Shown here piece after piece: positions 56,152-64,000 of a stretch of DNA of 64,000 bases; positions within the stretch are counted from its first letter, which is position 1; the number at the start of each line of letters is the position of its first letter. This DNA is from Caulobacter sp. 602-1 (GTDB taxonomy: Bacteria; Pseudomonadota; Alphaproteobacteria; Caulobacterales; Caulobacteraceae): the NCBI RefSeq assembly GCF_003931565.1, contig NZ_RRYI01000002.1, positions 186,001-250,000 of the forward strand. The letters run 5' to 3'. Both the position numbers and the translations under genes were made by a program. The notes under the pieces are model-generated. The model did not search any database. It saw nothing but the letters and a program-made list of their open reading frames with translations, and was not told where the DNA came from.

Positions 56152-56559
56152 TTAAGCGGGCAACACGCCCGACAGGTCGTAACCGGCTTCACGACCCTGG
56201 TTGACTAGGGTCTCGCGGTCCTCGCCCGCCAGGGCCTGGCCGATCGACCAGGTGACGATCGAGCGTGTGCCCGAGCGGCAGAAGGCTAGCACCGGTCCGC
56301 CGGCGCCTTGCGTCGCCGCGCGAACGGCGTCCACCTGCTCCTGGGTCGGGCCGCCCCGCACCGGCACATGCAGATAATCCATCCCCGCCGCCCGCGCCGC
56401 AGCCTCGATCGCCGCGCTCGACGGTTGGCTGGGGTCCTCGCCATCGGGACGATTGTTGATCACCAGAACGAATCCCTGCGCCGCGGCGCGGGCCATGTCG
56501 GCCTCGGTCACTTGCGGGCTGACCGAAAGGGAGTCGGTGACGCGTCGAAATTCACTCAT
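56152..56559 (-). CDS. TIGR01244/DUF442 phosphatase-like protein (Blh-type)
   Basis: A 135-residue protein of the family often called beta-lactamase hydrolase-like or sulfur transferase TIGR01244. The dual-specificity phosphatase-like P-loop is CRSGTRS in LAFCRSGTRSIVTW, and FVLVINNRPDGEDPSQP is the family's N-terminal motif. It may act as a small phosphatase or persulfide carrier; the neighbouring MBL hydrolase fits the sulfur-oxidation theme, since these families are often fused or linked. Confidence 0.85.
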   Translation of the reverse strand: MSEFRRVTDSLSVSPQVTEADMARAAAQGFVLVINNRPDGEDPSQPSSAAIEAAARAAGMDYLHVPVRGGPTQEQVDAVRAATQGAGGPVLAFCRSGTRSIVTWSIGQALAGEDRETLVNQGREAGYDLSGVLPA

Positions 56560-57163
56560 GGGTCTTTGGAGCTCATGTCGCGCGGCGTGCTCCGCCGCCC
56601 CGGCATCTTCGTGGGCGACGGGCGCCTAGGCAATGGTCAGCGCCGTCGGTCACGGTGCGCGCTAAGCCGGCATATGTGAAGAGTTTGTGTCGCTCTTTGC
56701 CTCACTCTCAAAAGAGATTTGTGCAGAACCGCGTTGTCCTGGGCATGATTTTCTGTCTGTCAATTATGGCCGGTAATTTTCTCGCTGGATTTTCTTCGAA
56801 ACGATAACGGCTTGAACGGCGTTCCTTGAGGTTAGAATAACCTCGTTAAAACAAAAGCCTGGCGAAGATATTGCGCGCGCTTCCGAGCCTTCGGTACTCC
56901 AGCTGAGCAACGGTCTCTGGAAAAGCGGCGACCCTGTGGCGATTTTGCGACAGGGAGGCGCGATGTGAATTACAATTTTGCAATGACAATTGACCCTCGG
57001 CGGCGCGCCCCCCTAACGTCGGTACAACCGGAGAAATGTTTTCCGGGACACCAGTGATCTCGTGGCGCCGTTAGGCGGTTTTCCGCTCCAGGTCGGACAA
57101 AGTTTCTAGAGGGGTTCTGTCCGACTTGCCGCCCGCGCCACGCTCAGAGGGGATTTGAAAAAC
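56560..57163 (+). other. 604-base non-coding stretch upstream of the TonB receptor
   Basis: No convincing gene is seen. The stretch is less GC-rich than its surroundings, with AT-rich runs near 56850 and 56965-56990, consistent with a long regulatory leader. A promoter-like pair is listed separately. No strong hairpin stands out by eye. Confidence 0.5.
56990..57019 (+). promoter_or_regulatory. Possible housekeeping promoter of the TonB receptor
   Basis: TTGACC at 56990-56995 and CCTAACGT near 57012-57019 resemble the Caulobacter sigma73 -35 and -10 patterns with workable spacing. Low certainty. Confidence 0.35.
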
Positions 57164-60100
57164 ATGGAATTCAACAAAGGTAGCGCACGCGCGCGCCTCG
57201 CGAAGGGCGTGAGCCGCGTCGCGCTTGGCATTGCGCTGAGCGTTTGCGTCACCGGGGTCGCCATGGCCCAGTCGCAAACCGGCGCCCTGCGCGTCGCCGT
57301 CACGGGCCCGAACGGCGCCCCGCTCGCGGGCGCCACGGTCGTCATCAAGTCGCCGGACTCGCTCAGCCCGAAGACGGCCACGACGGACGCCGAAGGCCGC
57401 GTCCGCGTCGGCGGCCTGGATCCGTCGACCAACTACACCGTGACCATCTCGGCCGGTGGCTACAGCAACTTCAGCGCCGACCACGTCGCCGTCGTTTCGG
57501 GTAAGGACCTGTCGGTCGGCTACGCGCTGGCCGCCGAAGGCAACACGATCGAAGAAGTCGTCATCACCGGCCGTTCGCTGGCCGCCGTCGACGTCACCTC
57601 GGCCACCGTCGGCACCACCCTGACCCTGCAGACGGTGGAATCGCTCCCCACCGGCCGCAACTACCAGAGCTACCTGCAGCTGGTTCCGGGCGTGAAGCCC
57701 TCGTCCGGCGGCAACCCGTCTTCGCGTTCGGGCGTCAACTACTCGGACGTCGGCGGCGCCATCGGCAGCTCGTCGGACAACCTGTACTACCTCGACGGCG
57801 TCGACGTGACCGACCCGGTCACCGGCACCTTCGGCGCCAACTTCAACTCGGAAATCATCCAGGAACAGCAAGTGATCGTCGGCGGCGTGCCGGCTGAATA
57901 CGCTGGCGGTTCGGGTCTGGTTTCGCGCGTCGTGACCAAGTCGGGTTCGAACGAGTGGCACGGCTCGGTCAACTACTACCTGCAGAACGACAGCCTGGTC
58001 GCCAAGGACAAGCACTCGACCTCGGGCGGCTACAAGACCTACGACACGGCCTTCACCCTCGGCGGCCCCATCATCAAGGACAAGCTGTGGGTCTTCGGTT
58101 CGTACCAGAAGAAGCACCGCGAAGACGAAGTGCTCAACGCTACGACCGGCGCTACGATCCGCAACGTGTCGCGCAACGAGAAGTACGCCTTCTTCAAGGG
58201 CACCTGGCAGATCACCGACAACGACCGTCTGACGGGGACGTTCTTCAACGATCCGACCAAGCTCAGCGGCCAGCGTGACGCCACGATCCTCAACAACCGT
58301 GACTATAGCCGCAAGCAAGGCGGCGATAACTACAAGGTTGACTACACCCACACCTGGAACGACCTGCGCGTGAACGCCTATGCGTTCAAGCACAAGTCGG
58401 AACTGACCGACATCGCCGTCGACAGCACCATCCGCGACAACGTCACCTTCCGCACGACCGCCCAATCCACCCTCCAACAGCGCTCGCTGGGTGGTCGCGG
58501 CATCAACTTCGAAGAGCACCGTGACCGCAAGGAATACGGCCTGAACTTCGAGTACTTCCTCGACACCAAGCTGGGCACGCACACCTTCAAGGGTGGTTAC
58601 GTCAACACCGACAACACCTACTTCCAGACCGACTCGGTCCCGGGCGGCGTGACCTACGCTTCGATCGACAAGCAGTATCTGGGCACCACCTACGGCCAGT
58701 ACATCGGCTCGGGCTGGACCGCTCGCGCTATCGCCTCGACGGACACCGCTGGCTTCATTCTGCCGGCTCTGAACGCCAGCGCCAGCGCCAAGGCGCTGCT
58801 GGACACCAACGGTAACGGCTCGATCTCCCAGACCGAACTGAACGCCCTGGTGTTCAACAGCACCGCCGGCAACCCGTACGGCAACGTCAACGTCTACCGT
58901 TCGGTCCGCGCGGCCGATGCTCCGTACACCGTGTCGAGCAAGGGTGAGACCCTGTACCTCCAGGATACCTGGACGATCGATCGCCTCACCGTGAACGCCG
59001 GCTTGCGCGCTGAAAAGTGGCGTCACTTCGCCTCGGACGGCAGCCGGATCGCCAAGTTCGACTGGGATATCGCGCCGCGGGTCAGCACGACCTACGACGT
59101 GTTCGGCAACGGCCGCACCAAGGTCTTCGCCTATGTCGGCCGCTACTACGACCCGATCCGTAACGACATGAGCGACTTCGCTGGTGCGCTGACCGGTCCG
59201 GTGAACAACGAGCAGATCCGCGTGGGCAACGAGTGGATCACGTTCCGTACCCGCGGCCCGGGCGACGCGCAGTTCGCGCCGAGCACCAAGACGCCGTACA
59301 CGGACGAGTTCATGATCGGCGCCTCGACCACGATCGGTTCGAGCATCGGCTTCTCGGCGACGGTGACGCGCCGGATCAGCAAAGACATCATGGAAGACTA
59401 TGATCTGACGCTGTATTCGAATCCGAACGCGACAGCCGCCGATGGCGCGCCGGTCGACCCGGATGACGGCGTCACGCCGGTGCCCGGCATCGCCTTCCCA
59501 GGCTCGCCGCTCTACCTGCCGTACTCGTACTTCGGCTTCAGCTCGGCTCCGACCACGAACTACGTGATCGGCACCCTGGCCGGCGGCAAGCGTGAGTACA
59601 CCGGCTACGAGTTCGTCCTGACCAAGTACAAGACCACCAACTGGTTCGGTCAGCTGTCGTACACCCACAACAAGGCGTACGGTAACTCGAACTCGGACGG
59701 CAACGCCGACTTCCAAGGCGACTGGCTCGCCCTGGATCCGCGCGCGCCGAACATCTGGGGTCGCCAGGCCGGCAACATCAAGCACCAGGTCAAGGCCTAC
59801 GGTTCGTACGACTTCCCGTTCGGCCTGCAGGTCTCGAGCGTGTTCAACTGGAACAGCGGCTCGTACTACACGCCGGCCGACGTCGTCTCGAGCCGCTATC
59901 TGCCGCCGATGGGTGACGTCCGCCCGGTGGGCGGCATCAACGACACCTACGTGCTGCCGGGCTTCGTGGGTTCGGGCAAGAACCCGTCCTACTACACCCT
60001 GGATGCGCGCCTGAAGTACGTCCAGAAGCTCCCGGTCGGCGAGGCCGAGTTCTTCCTCGACGTCTTCAACATCCTGGACAAGCAGTCGCCGACCGGCGTT

Positions 60101-60199
60101 GTCGCCAACCGCGCCGGCAGCGGCCAGTATGGCTTCGAACAGGCCAACGGCTGGGTCTCGTCGCGTCGCGCCTATCTGGGCGTTCGCTACTCCTTCTAA
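57164..60199 (+). CDS. TonB-dependent receptor, Oar-like, with EF-hand loop
   Basis: A 1011-residue outer-membrane receptor (ATG 57164 after GAGGGGA; a TTG at 57155 adds 3). Signal peptide SVCVTGVAMAQS, then a carboxypeptidase-like regulatory domain (about 35-120, LRVAVTGPNGAPLAG), a TonB-box-like EEVVITGRS, the plug (LPTGRNYQSYLQLVPGV, LYYLDGVDVTDP), and a barrel ending in the aromatic RYSF. Residues 547-558, DTNGNGSISQTE, form a perfect EF-hand calcium loop in an outer segment. Ligand unknown; Oar-like receptors import peptides or glycans. Confidence 0.92.
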   Translation: MEFNKGSARARLAKGVSRVALGIALSVCVTGVAMAQSQTGALRVAVTGPNGAPLAGATVVIKSPDSLSPKTATTDAEGRVRVGGLDPSTNYTVTISAGGYSNFSADHVAVVSGKDLSVGYALAAEGNTIEEVVITGRSLAAVDVTSATVGTTLTLQTVESLPTGRNYQSYLQLVPGVKPSSGGNPSSRSGVNYSDVGGAIGSSSDNLYYLDGVDVTDPVTGTFGANFNSEIIQEQQVIVGGVPAEYAGGSGLVSRVVTKSGSNEWHGSVNYYLQNDSLVAKDKHSTSGGYKTYDTAFTLGGPIIKDKLWVFGSYQKKHREDEVLNATTGATIRNVSRNEKYAFFKGTWQITDNDRLTGTFFNDPTKLSGQRDATILNNRDYSRKQGGDNYKVDYTHTWNDLRVNAYAFKHKSELTDIAVDSTIRDNVTFRTTAQSTLQQRSLGGRGINFEEHRDRKEYGLNFEYFLDTKLGTHTFKGGYVNTDNTYFQTDSVPGGVTYASIDKQYLGTTYGQYIGSGWTARAIASTDTAGFILPALNASASAKALLDTNGNGSISQTELNALVFNSTAGNPYGNVNVYRSVRAADAPYTVSSKGETLYLQDTWTIDRLTVNAGLRAEKWRHFASDGSRIAKFDWDIAPRVSTTYDVFGNGRTKVFAYVGRYYDPIRNDMSDFAGALTGPVNNEQIRVGNEWITFRTRGPGDAQFAPSTKTPYTDEFMIGASTTIGSSIGFSATVTRRISKDIMEDYDLTLYSNPNATAADGAPVDPDDGVTPVPGIAFPGSPLYLPYSYFGFSSAPTTNYVIGTLAGGKREYTGYEFVLTKYKTTNWFGQLSYTHNKAYGNSNSDGNADFQGDWLALDPRAPNIWGRQAGNIKHQVKAYGSYDFPFGLQVSSVFNWNSGSYYTPADVVSSRYLPPMGDVRPVGGINDTYVLPGFVGSGKNPSYYTLDARLKYVQKLPVGEAEFFLDVFNILDKQSPTGVVANRAGSGQYGFEQANGWVSSRRAYLGVRYSF

Positions 60200-60224
60200 T
60201 CGACAGCTTCGGCTATCGATGGGG

Positions 60225-60256
60225 AACGCCGGTGCGAAAGCACCGGCGTTTTCTTT
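60225..60256 (+). terminator. Rho-independent terminator after the TonB receptor
   Basis: AACGCCGGTGC (60225-60235) and GCACCGGCGTT (60240-60250) form a perfect 11-bp stem with a GAAA loop, followed by TTCTTTT. Confidence 0.92.
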
Positions 60257-60317
60257 TGGGCGGTGTCCTGGGCCGCCGGCCGTGAGGTCGGCGGCTTTGG
60301 CGTGTTGGGGGCTATTT

Positions 60318-60436
60318 TCCTTCCCCCTTGCGGGGTGGGTGGGGGACGTTGAGGGATGTCTGACGCCTGGCGGCCGTGAAAGCCCCACCCACCCGCCTCG
60401 CTGGTCCCCCTCTCCCCGCAAGACGGAGGGAAGGGG
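60318..60436. repeat. MITE-like GC-rich inverted-repeat element, copy 2
   Basis: About 119 bp bounded by imperfect inverted repeats: CCTTCCCCCTTGCGGGG on the left against CCCCGCAAGACGGAGGGAAGG on the right, with GTGGGTGGGG/CCCCACCCAC pairing within. Its layout matches the element at 15882-16020. It lies in the 340-base gap between the TonB receptor and sppA. Confidence 0.65.
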
Positions 60437-60484
60437 CCGCGACGACCCCTAGGGCGGCCTTGGGCGCCTTGCACCCACGTAAAC

Positions 60485-60516
60485 AAAAAGCCCCGACGCG
60501 CGCCGCGCCGGGGCTT
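60485..60516 (-). terminator. Rho-independent terminator of sppA (minus strand)
   Basis: AAGCCCCG-A-CGCG and CGCG-C-CGGGGCTT pair across 60488-60516. Read on the minus strand the hairpin is followed by TTTTT (60489-60485), 24 bases past the sppA stop. Confidence 0.85.
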
Positions 60517-60539
60517 CATGCTTCAATCTGTAGGAAGGT

Positions 60540-62324
60540 TTACCGCACCGGCGTGTCCGCCAGCACCGACGCCCCGCCCGGCGCGGCCCGCAGGCGGGCC
60601 TTGGCCATCTCGTCCAGGATCGCCTGGGAGCGCGGATCGCCCAGCACCCAGGCGGCGGCCGCCAGGGTCTTGGCCGAGGTCTCGCTGACGCCCAGGAAGC
60701 GCTCGAAGGCCTCGAACGGCGACTTGCCGCCATCCATGCGCTTGAGGCGCACATCGTCCTTCAGCTTGGCCAGGGCCTTGGCCTTGTCGACCGCGTCGTA
60801 GAAGCCGCCCAGCTCGTCGACCAGGCCCAGCTGCTTGGCCTGCTCGCCGGTCCAGACGCGGCCCTTGGCGATCTCGCGCACGCGCTCGGGCGGCAGGTGA
60901 CGGCCCTCGGCCACGCGGGCGACGAAACCGGCATAGATGCGGTCCATCCAGCCGGAGAACTTGGCGCGCTGCTCGGGCGTGAAGCCTTCGCCCGCGCCGA
61001 AGGCCTGCGAATAGTCGCCGCCGACATGCAGGGGCTTGGTGTCGACGCCGAACCGGGCGAGGGCGTCGCCCAGGGCGAACTTGCCGCCATAGACGCCGAT
61101 CGAGCCGGTCAGGGTCGAGGGTTGGGCGACGATCGAATTGGCCTGGCTGGAGATCCAGTAGCCGCCCGAGGCCGCATAGGTCCCCATGCTGACCACCACC
61201 GGCTTGCCGGCCGTCTTGGCCGCCCTGACCGACGCCAGGATCTGCTCCGAGGCGGTGTCCGAACCGCCGGGCGAGGACACGCGGAACACGATCGCCTTGA
61301 CGTCCTTGTCGTCGATCGCCGTCTTGAAGGCCTGGGCCACGGTGTCGGAATAGACGTTGCCGTCGCCGCTGAACGGCGAGCCGCCACCGTCGGCGCCCGT
61401 GACGATCGCGCCCTCGGCGCCGATCACGGCGATGGCCGGGCCGGTCTTGACGGTCGGCGGCTTGGAACGGGCCGCGTAGTCGTCGAAATCGACAAGTTTC
61501 GCCCCCTTGCCGGCCTTGTCGAGGGCGAAGGCCTGGATGTCGCTGACCTGGCCGACCTTGTCGATCAGGCCCTTGCCCTGCGCTTCCTGGGCGCTGTACG
61601 GCCCCGCCTCAAGGGTCCTGGTCAGGGCGACCGGATCGCGCTTGCGGTCGATCGCAGCGCTGGTCAGAGCCGTGCGATAGACCGAGCCCATCCATGACAG
61701 CGTCGATTCCCGGTGAGCCGGGGTATAGTCGCTGTAGAGATAGGGGTTCACCGCGTTCTTGTACTCGTAGCGTTGCTCGTACTCGGCCTTGACGCCGTAT
61801 TTGTCGAAGAAGCGCTTGAAGAACATCGCCTCCGACGAAACGCCGACCGCCTGGAAGCTGGAGTCGGGCTGCATCCAGAACTCGCTGGAGGCCGCGCCCA
61901 GCATGTAGGTCGAGGTGACCATGCCGGACGGATAGAGCCCCTGGCTGTGGGCGTAGATCGGCTTCTTGCCGGTCTCGCGGAAGTGCTTGAACGCCAGGCG
62001 CAGCTCGTCGGCGGCCGCCGGAGCCATGCCGCCCTCGGGCAGGCGCACCAGGATGGCCTGGACCTTGTCGTCCTTCTCGGCGCGCCGCAACGTCTCGATG
62101 ATCGACATCACCGAACTCCCGCCGCCGCCGAACGCGGCGAAGGGGTTCTGAGGCGCCTGGTCCGACAGGCCGCCGCGCAGGTCCAACTGCAGCACGGTGT
62201 GGGTGGGAACGGGGGCGGGCCGGGCCGCGCCGGCGGCCATCACGATGAGCAGGAAGGGGACGCCGACCACGAACAGCAGAAGACCGACGAAGACGCCGGC
62301 GACGGTCAGGAAGAACTGCTTCAT
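60540..62324 (-). CDS. sppA: Signal peptide peptidase SppA (67K type)
   Basis: A 594-residue membrane serine protease that degrades cleaved signal peptides. One N-terminal membrane helix ([19 protein letters not shown]) is followed by two SppA (S49) domains. The catalytic serine is in [12 protein letters not shown] of the second domain. The first domain carries the lysine half, as in 67K-type SppA, where the pair spans both halves. The ATG at 62324 starts at MKQFFLT; the frame extends to 62396 without support. Start is preceded by AGGA. Confidence 0.93.
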   Translation of the reverse strand: MKQFFLTVAGVFVGLLLFVVGVPFLLIVMAAGAARPAPVPTHTVLQLDLRGGLSDQAPQNPFAAFGGGGSSVMSIIETLRRAEKDDKVQAILVRLPEGGMAPAAADELRLAFKHFRETGKKPIYAHSQGLYPSGMVTSTYMLGAASSEFWMQPDSSFQAVGVSSEAMFFKRFFDKYGVKAEYEQRYEYKNAVNPYLYSDYTPAHRESTLSWMGSVYRTALTSAAIDRKRDPVALTRTLEAGPYSAQEAQGKGLIDKVGQVSDIQAFALDKAGKGAKLVDFDDYAARSKPPTVKTGPAIAVIGAEGAIVTGADGGGSPFSGDGNVYSDTVAQAFKTAIDDKDVKAIVFRVSSPGGSDTASEQILASVRAAKTAGKPVVVSMGTYAASGGYWISSQANSIVAQPSTLTGSIGVYGGKFALGDALARFGVDTKPLHVGGDYSQAFGAGEGFTPEQRAKFSGWMDRIYAGFVARVAEGRHLPPERVREIAKGRVWTGEQAKQLGLVDELGGFYDAVDKAKALAKLKDDVRLKRMDGGKSPFEAFERFLGVSETSAKTLAAAAWVLGDPRSQAILDEMAKARLRAAPGGASVLADTPVR

Positions 62325-62498
62325 CGGAGGTCCTGTGAGCGAAACCGGCGACAAGCTAACCGCTGTTCGGGTTGCGACCAAATGAACAGCGCGCAACGCG
62401 CCCCGGTTCTGGCGAGTCGCAAGTCAGGCGCCGCTCTCGCGACGCCTAAACTTATGAATTTTGGGCTGTTTTCCCGCCTCTGGTTGGCGGGGAGAAAA

Positions 62499-62575
62499 TG
62501 GTCGGAGTGGCAGGATTTGAACCTGCGACCCCTGCGTCCCGAACGCAGTGCTCTACCAGACTGAGCCACACTCCG
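62499..62575 (-). tRNA. tRNA-Pro (CGG anticodon)
   Basis: Read on the minus strand from 62575: acceptor arm CGGAGTG pairs with CACTCCG, D-arm GCTCAGTCTGGTAGAGC, anticodon arm CTGCG-TTCGGGA-CGCAG with anticodon CGG, T-arm GCAGG-TTCAAAT-CCTGC. Discriminator A and the encoded CCA (62501-62499) complete 77 bases. Confidence 0.95.
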
Positions 62576-62740
62576 ACTTGGAGGCCGGCCTTATAGGGGT
62601 CGGTTTCGGAGGGCGCAAGCGCCTTTTTCGAGGTTCGCGCGAGGACCCGAAAAAAGTTCTGAAATGGCCTGTTGCATCCGTCCGAGTCGTGAGCTATTTC
62701 CACCGCCTCGCCGAGCCCCGAGGGGTTTCGCCGTTCCTGC

Positions 62741-62814
62741 TGGGGAATGGTGTAATGGTAACACTGCGGTTTTTGGTACCGTCATTCTAGGTTCGAGTCC
62801 TAGTTCCCCAGCCA
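62741..62814 (+). tRNA. tRNA-Gln (UUG anticodon)
   Basis: Acceptor TGGGGAA (62741-62747) pairs with TTCCCCA (62804-62810), D-arm GTGTAATGGTAACAC, anticodon arm GCGGT-TTTTGGT-ACCGT with anticodon TTG, T-arm CTAGG-TTCGAGT-CCTAG, discriminator G and encoded CCA (62812-62814). Total 74 bases. Confidence 0.95.
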
Positions 62815-63344
62815 CTTCCTTCCATCACTAGTCGAGCTGATCTTCAGCTCTTGCACGCGTTCCCGCGCCGGATGCGTGCGCCGGTCGCTGTCGCCCGCGT
62901 GGCGGTCTCCGCGAGATTTCGCGAGGCCCGCGGCCTGGTCGTCGAGGGGGCGAGGTCGACGGCGGCGTGAATACAATCGATTGGCAAGTCCATTCGCGCA
63001 ATGATCATGTCGGCCCGCCGCTGTTCTCGGGCCGCGAGGGGCAATCGGCGCCGCTTCGAGCGTTGAGCACGCAGCATGTCGCGGTATTGGCCCCGAGGAT
63101 GTCAGAACTCATGCAAGTTGAGTTCGCAGTTGCGAGATAGAGGGCTGCACCCTGGGGTTTAGCTTTCGAATCGATGCCTGATATCGGCGATGTCACCGTT
63201 ATAGTTGGCGAAAATTAGCGCTGCTGAGCCCGCTCAACGACAGTGAATTGTTACGGTAATTCACGAATTGGCTGACAAATAACCGGCAAACTACTTGTTT
63301 TTCTCAGGCGACCGTGTAATTGCGGACCAAAGGGGAATGGAGTT
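62815..63344 (+). other. 530-base non-coding stretch between tRNA-Gln and mucR
   Basis: No supported gene. Short frames on the minus strand (for example 62844-63077) have no family features. GC falls toward 63200-63340, which looks like a promoter region for mucR. A tRNA 3' end followed by low-information DNA can be an old integration site, but no integrase or direct repeat is visible. Confidence 0.5.
63243..63264. promoter_or_regulatory. Palindrome upstream of mucR, possible operator
   Basis: GTGAATT (63243-63249) and AATTCAC (63258-63264) are perfect inverted arms with an 8-base spacer, about 80 bases before the mucR start. MucR proteins commonly autoregulate, so this is a candidate site. 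Confidence 0.4.
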
Positions 63345-63779
63345 GTGATCGTGGAAGATAAAGCGACCCTAATCGAGCTCACCGCCGAGATCGTGGCCAA
63401 CTATGTGGCCAATAACGTTACGCCGGTTTCCGAACTTCCAGCGTTGATCCGTGCTACGCACGATGCTCTGGCCGGTATTGGCGCGCCGCCGGCGCCCACG
63501 GTCGAGGCCGTGACCAAGGCGACGCCGGCTCAGATCCGCAAGAGCATTACGCCGGAGGCTCTGATCAGCTTCGAAGACGGCAAGCCCTACAAGACTCTGA
63601 AGCGCCACCTCACGACCCACGGCATGACCGTCGCCGAGTATAAGGCCAAGTGGGGTCTGCCGAACGACTACCCGACCACGGCGCCCGCCTATAGCGAGGC
63701 CCGTTCGGCGATGGCCAAGGCTCTTGGTCTGGGCCAGGGCGGCCGCAAGGGCAAGGCCACGCGCTCGCGCAAGGGCTGA
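63345..63779 (+). CDS. mucR: MucR/Ros family transcriptional regulator
   Basis: A 144-residue regulator from a GTG start (GGGGAA 8 bases upstream). TLIELTAEIVANYVANNVTP is the N-terminal oligomerisation part, and ITPEALISFEDGKPYKTLKRHLTTHGMTVAEYKAKWGLPNDYP, given in part, is the Ros/MucR DNA-binding domain. The zinc-finger cysteines are absent (ISFEDG). In C. crescentus two MucR paralogues repress G1-phase genes and link to SciP/CtrA control. Confidence 0.92.
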   Translation: MIVEDKATLIELTAEIVANYVANNVTPVSELPALIRATHDALAGIGAPPAPTVEAVTKATPAQIRKSITPEALISFEDGKPYKTLKRHLTTHGMTVAEYKAKWGLPNDYPTTAPAYSEARSAMAKALGLGQGGRKGKATRSRKG

Positions 63780-63807
63780 TCGCTCACAGACCTTTGGAAC
63801 GACGAAG

Positions 63808-63831
63808 GGGACGCCGGCGGCGTCCCTTTTT
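63808..63831 (+). terminator. Rho-independent terminator after mucR
   Basis: GGGACGCC (63808-63815) and GGCGTCCC (63819-63826) form a perfect 8-bp stem with a GGC loop, followed by TTTTT. Confidence 0.92.
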
Positions 63832-63852
63832 CGTATCCGCTCTTCAGCAAGC

Positions 63853-64000
63853 TCAGGCCGCCCCGCGTCCTTCGGTCTCGTCGACCTCCGTGATCTCCAG
63901 AGCCCGGGCCAGGGCCTCGACCAGGCGCGGAACTTCGACCGGCTTGGGCACCATGGCGTCCATGCCGGCGTCGGCGTAGAGCGTCCGCTCATGGGTCAGC
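63853..64000 (-). CDS. Receiver-domain protein, C-terminal fragment
   Basis: The minus strand from the window end encodes LTHERTLYADAGMDAMVPKPVEVPRLVEALARALEI and stops at 63855-63853. The A-G-M-D-x-x-V-x-K-P pattern is the end of a response-regulator receiver, most likely the last domain of a hybrid histidine kinase. It is convergent with mucR. The rest lies outside the window. Confidence 0.8.
   Translation of the reverse strand, partial: LTHERTLYADAGMDAMVPKPVEVPRLVEALARALEITEVDETEGRGAA

Noticed and set aside
57071..60421. 1116-codon open frame antisense to the TonB receptor
   Set aside because: No domain; composition is typical of a reverse-frame shadow in high-GC DNA.
62844..63077. 77-codon minus-strand frame after tRNA-Gln
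   Set aside because: No conserved features, no ribosome site; probably chance.

Overview
The window reads as a chromosomal segment of a Caulobacter-type alphaproteobacterium (Caulobacterales). This rests on gene content and order, not a database search. GC is high throughout. The flagellar block flgL-flgK / fliK-flgD-flgE-sciP-fliF-fliG-fliH(flbE)-fliN-flbD-flhA, with the small CtrA inhibitor SciP between the hook gene and fliF, is the arrangement known from Caulobacter crescentus. A MucR-family regulator, HWE histidine kinases, a large TonB-dependent receptor and DUF4167 fit the same group. I see no rRNA, CRISPR array, prophage or insertion sequence.

Layout. Positions 1-5.7 kb carry an ATPase fragment, an acetyltransferase, a YihY/BrkB membrane protein, a MOSC protein, a ParDE toxin-antitoxin pair, prmC and a DUF4167 protein with DDRPRD repeats. 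From 5.9-8.8 kb come a FixL-like PAS/HWE histidine kinase with a single-domain response regulator, a proline-rich membrane protein and a lipoprotein M48 protease. clpB (8.9-11.5 kb) is followed by a lipoprotein, a small conserved protein and a lone PemK/MazF-like toxin. From 13.7-23.9 kb there are several divergent regulator/target pairs (TetR/SDR, class A beta-lactamase/LysR, SDR/HxlR, thiolase/HxlR), an OmpA-like lipoprotein, DUF2200 and a secreted TonB_C-like protein. mnmA follows, and 25.2-41.1 kb is the flagellar cluster.

The region 41.1-51.9 kb holds a methyltransferase, a DUF2236 protein, TetR regulators, an ohr/ohrR operon, a DnaJ-domain protein, pdxH, a phosphotransferase/P-loop fusion and a hybrid histidine kinase. 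From 52.1-64 kb come an unusual acyl-CoA ligase/membrane/DUF1499 fusion, an MBL hydrolase, a TIGR01244 phosphatase-like protein, an Oar-like TonB receptor, sppA, tRNA-Pro(CGG), tRNA-Gln(UUG), mucR and the tail of a receiver protein.

How it works together. flgKL and fliK-flgD-flgE diverge from one 400-bp control region with a sigma54 -24/-12 element facing each way, a consensus IHF site and FlbD-like palindromes. FlbD, the expected activator, is encoded in the adjacent fliF operon. SciP and MucR, known in C. crescentus to restrain CtrA-dependent and G1-phase genes, both lie in this window, and a CtrA-like box precedes sciP. Non-coding structure includes two palindromic repeats related in form to alphaproteobacterial intergenic palindromes, two MITE-like GC-rich inverted-repeat elements and many hairpin terminators.
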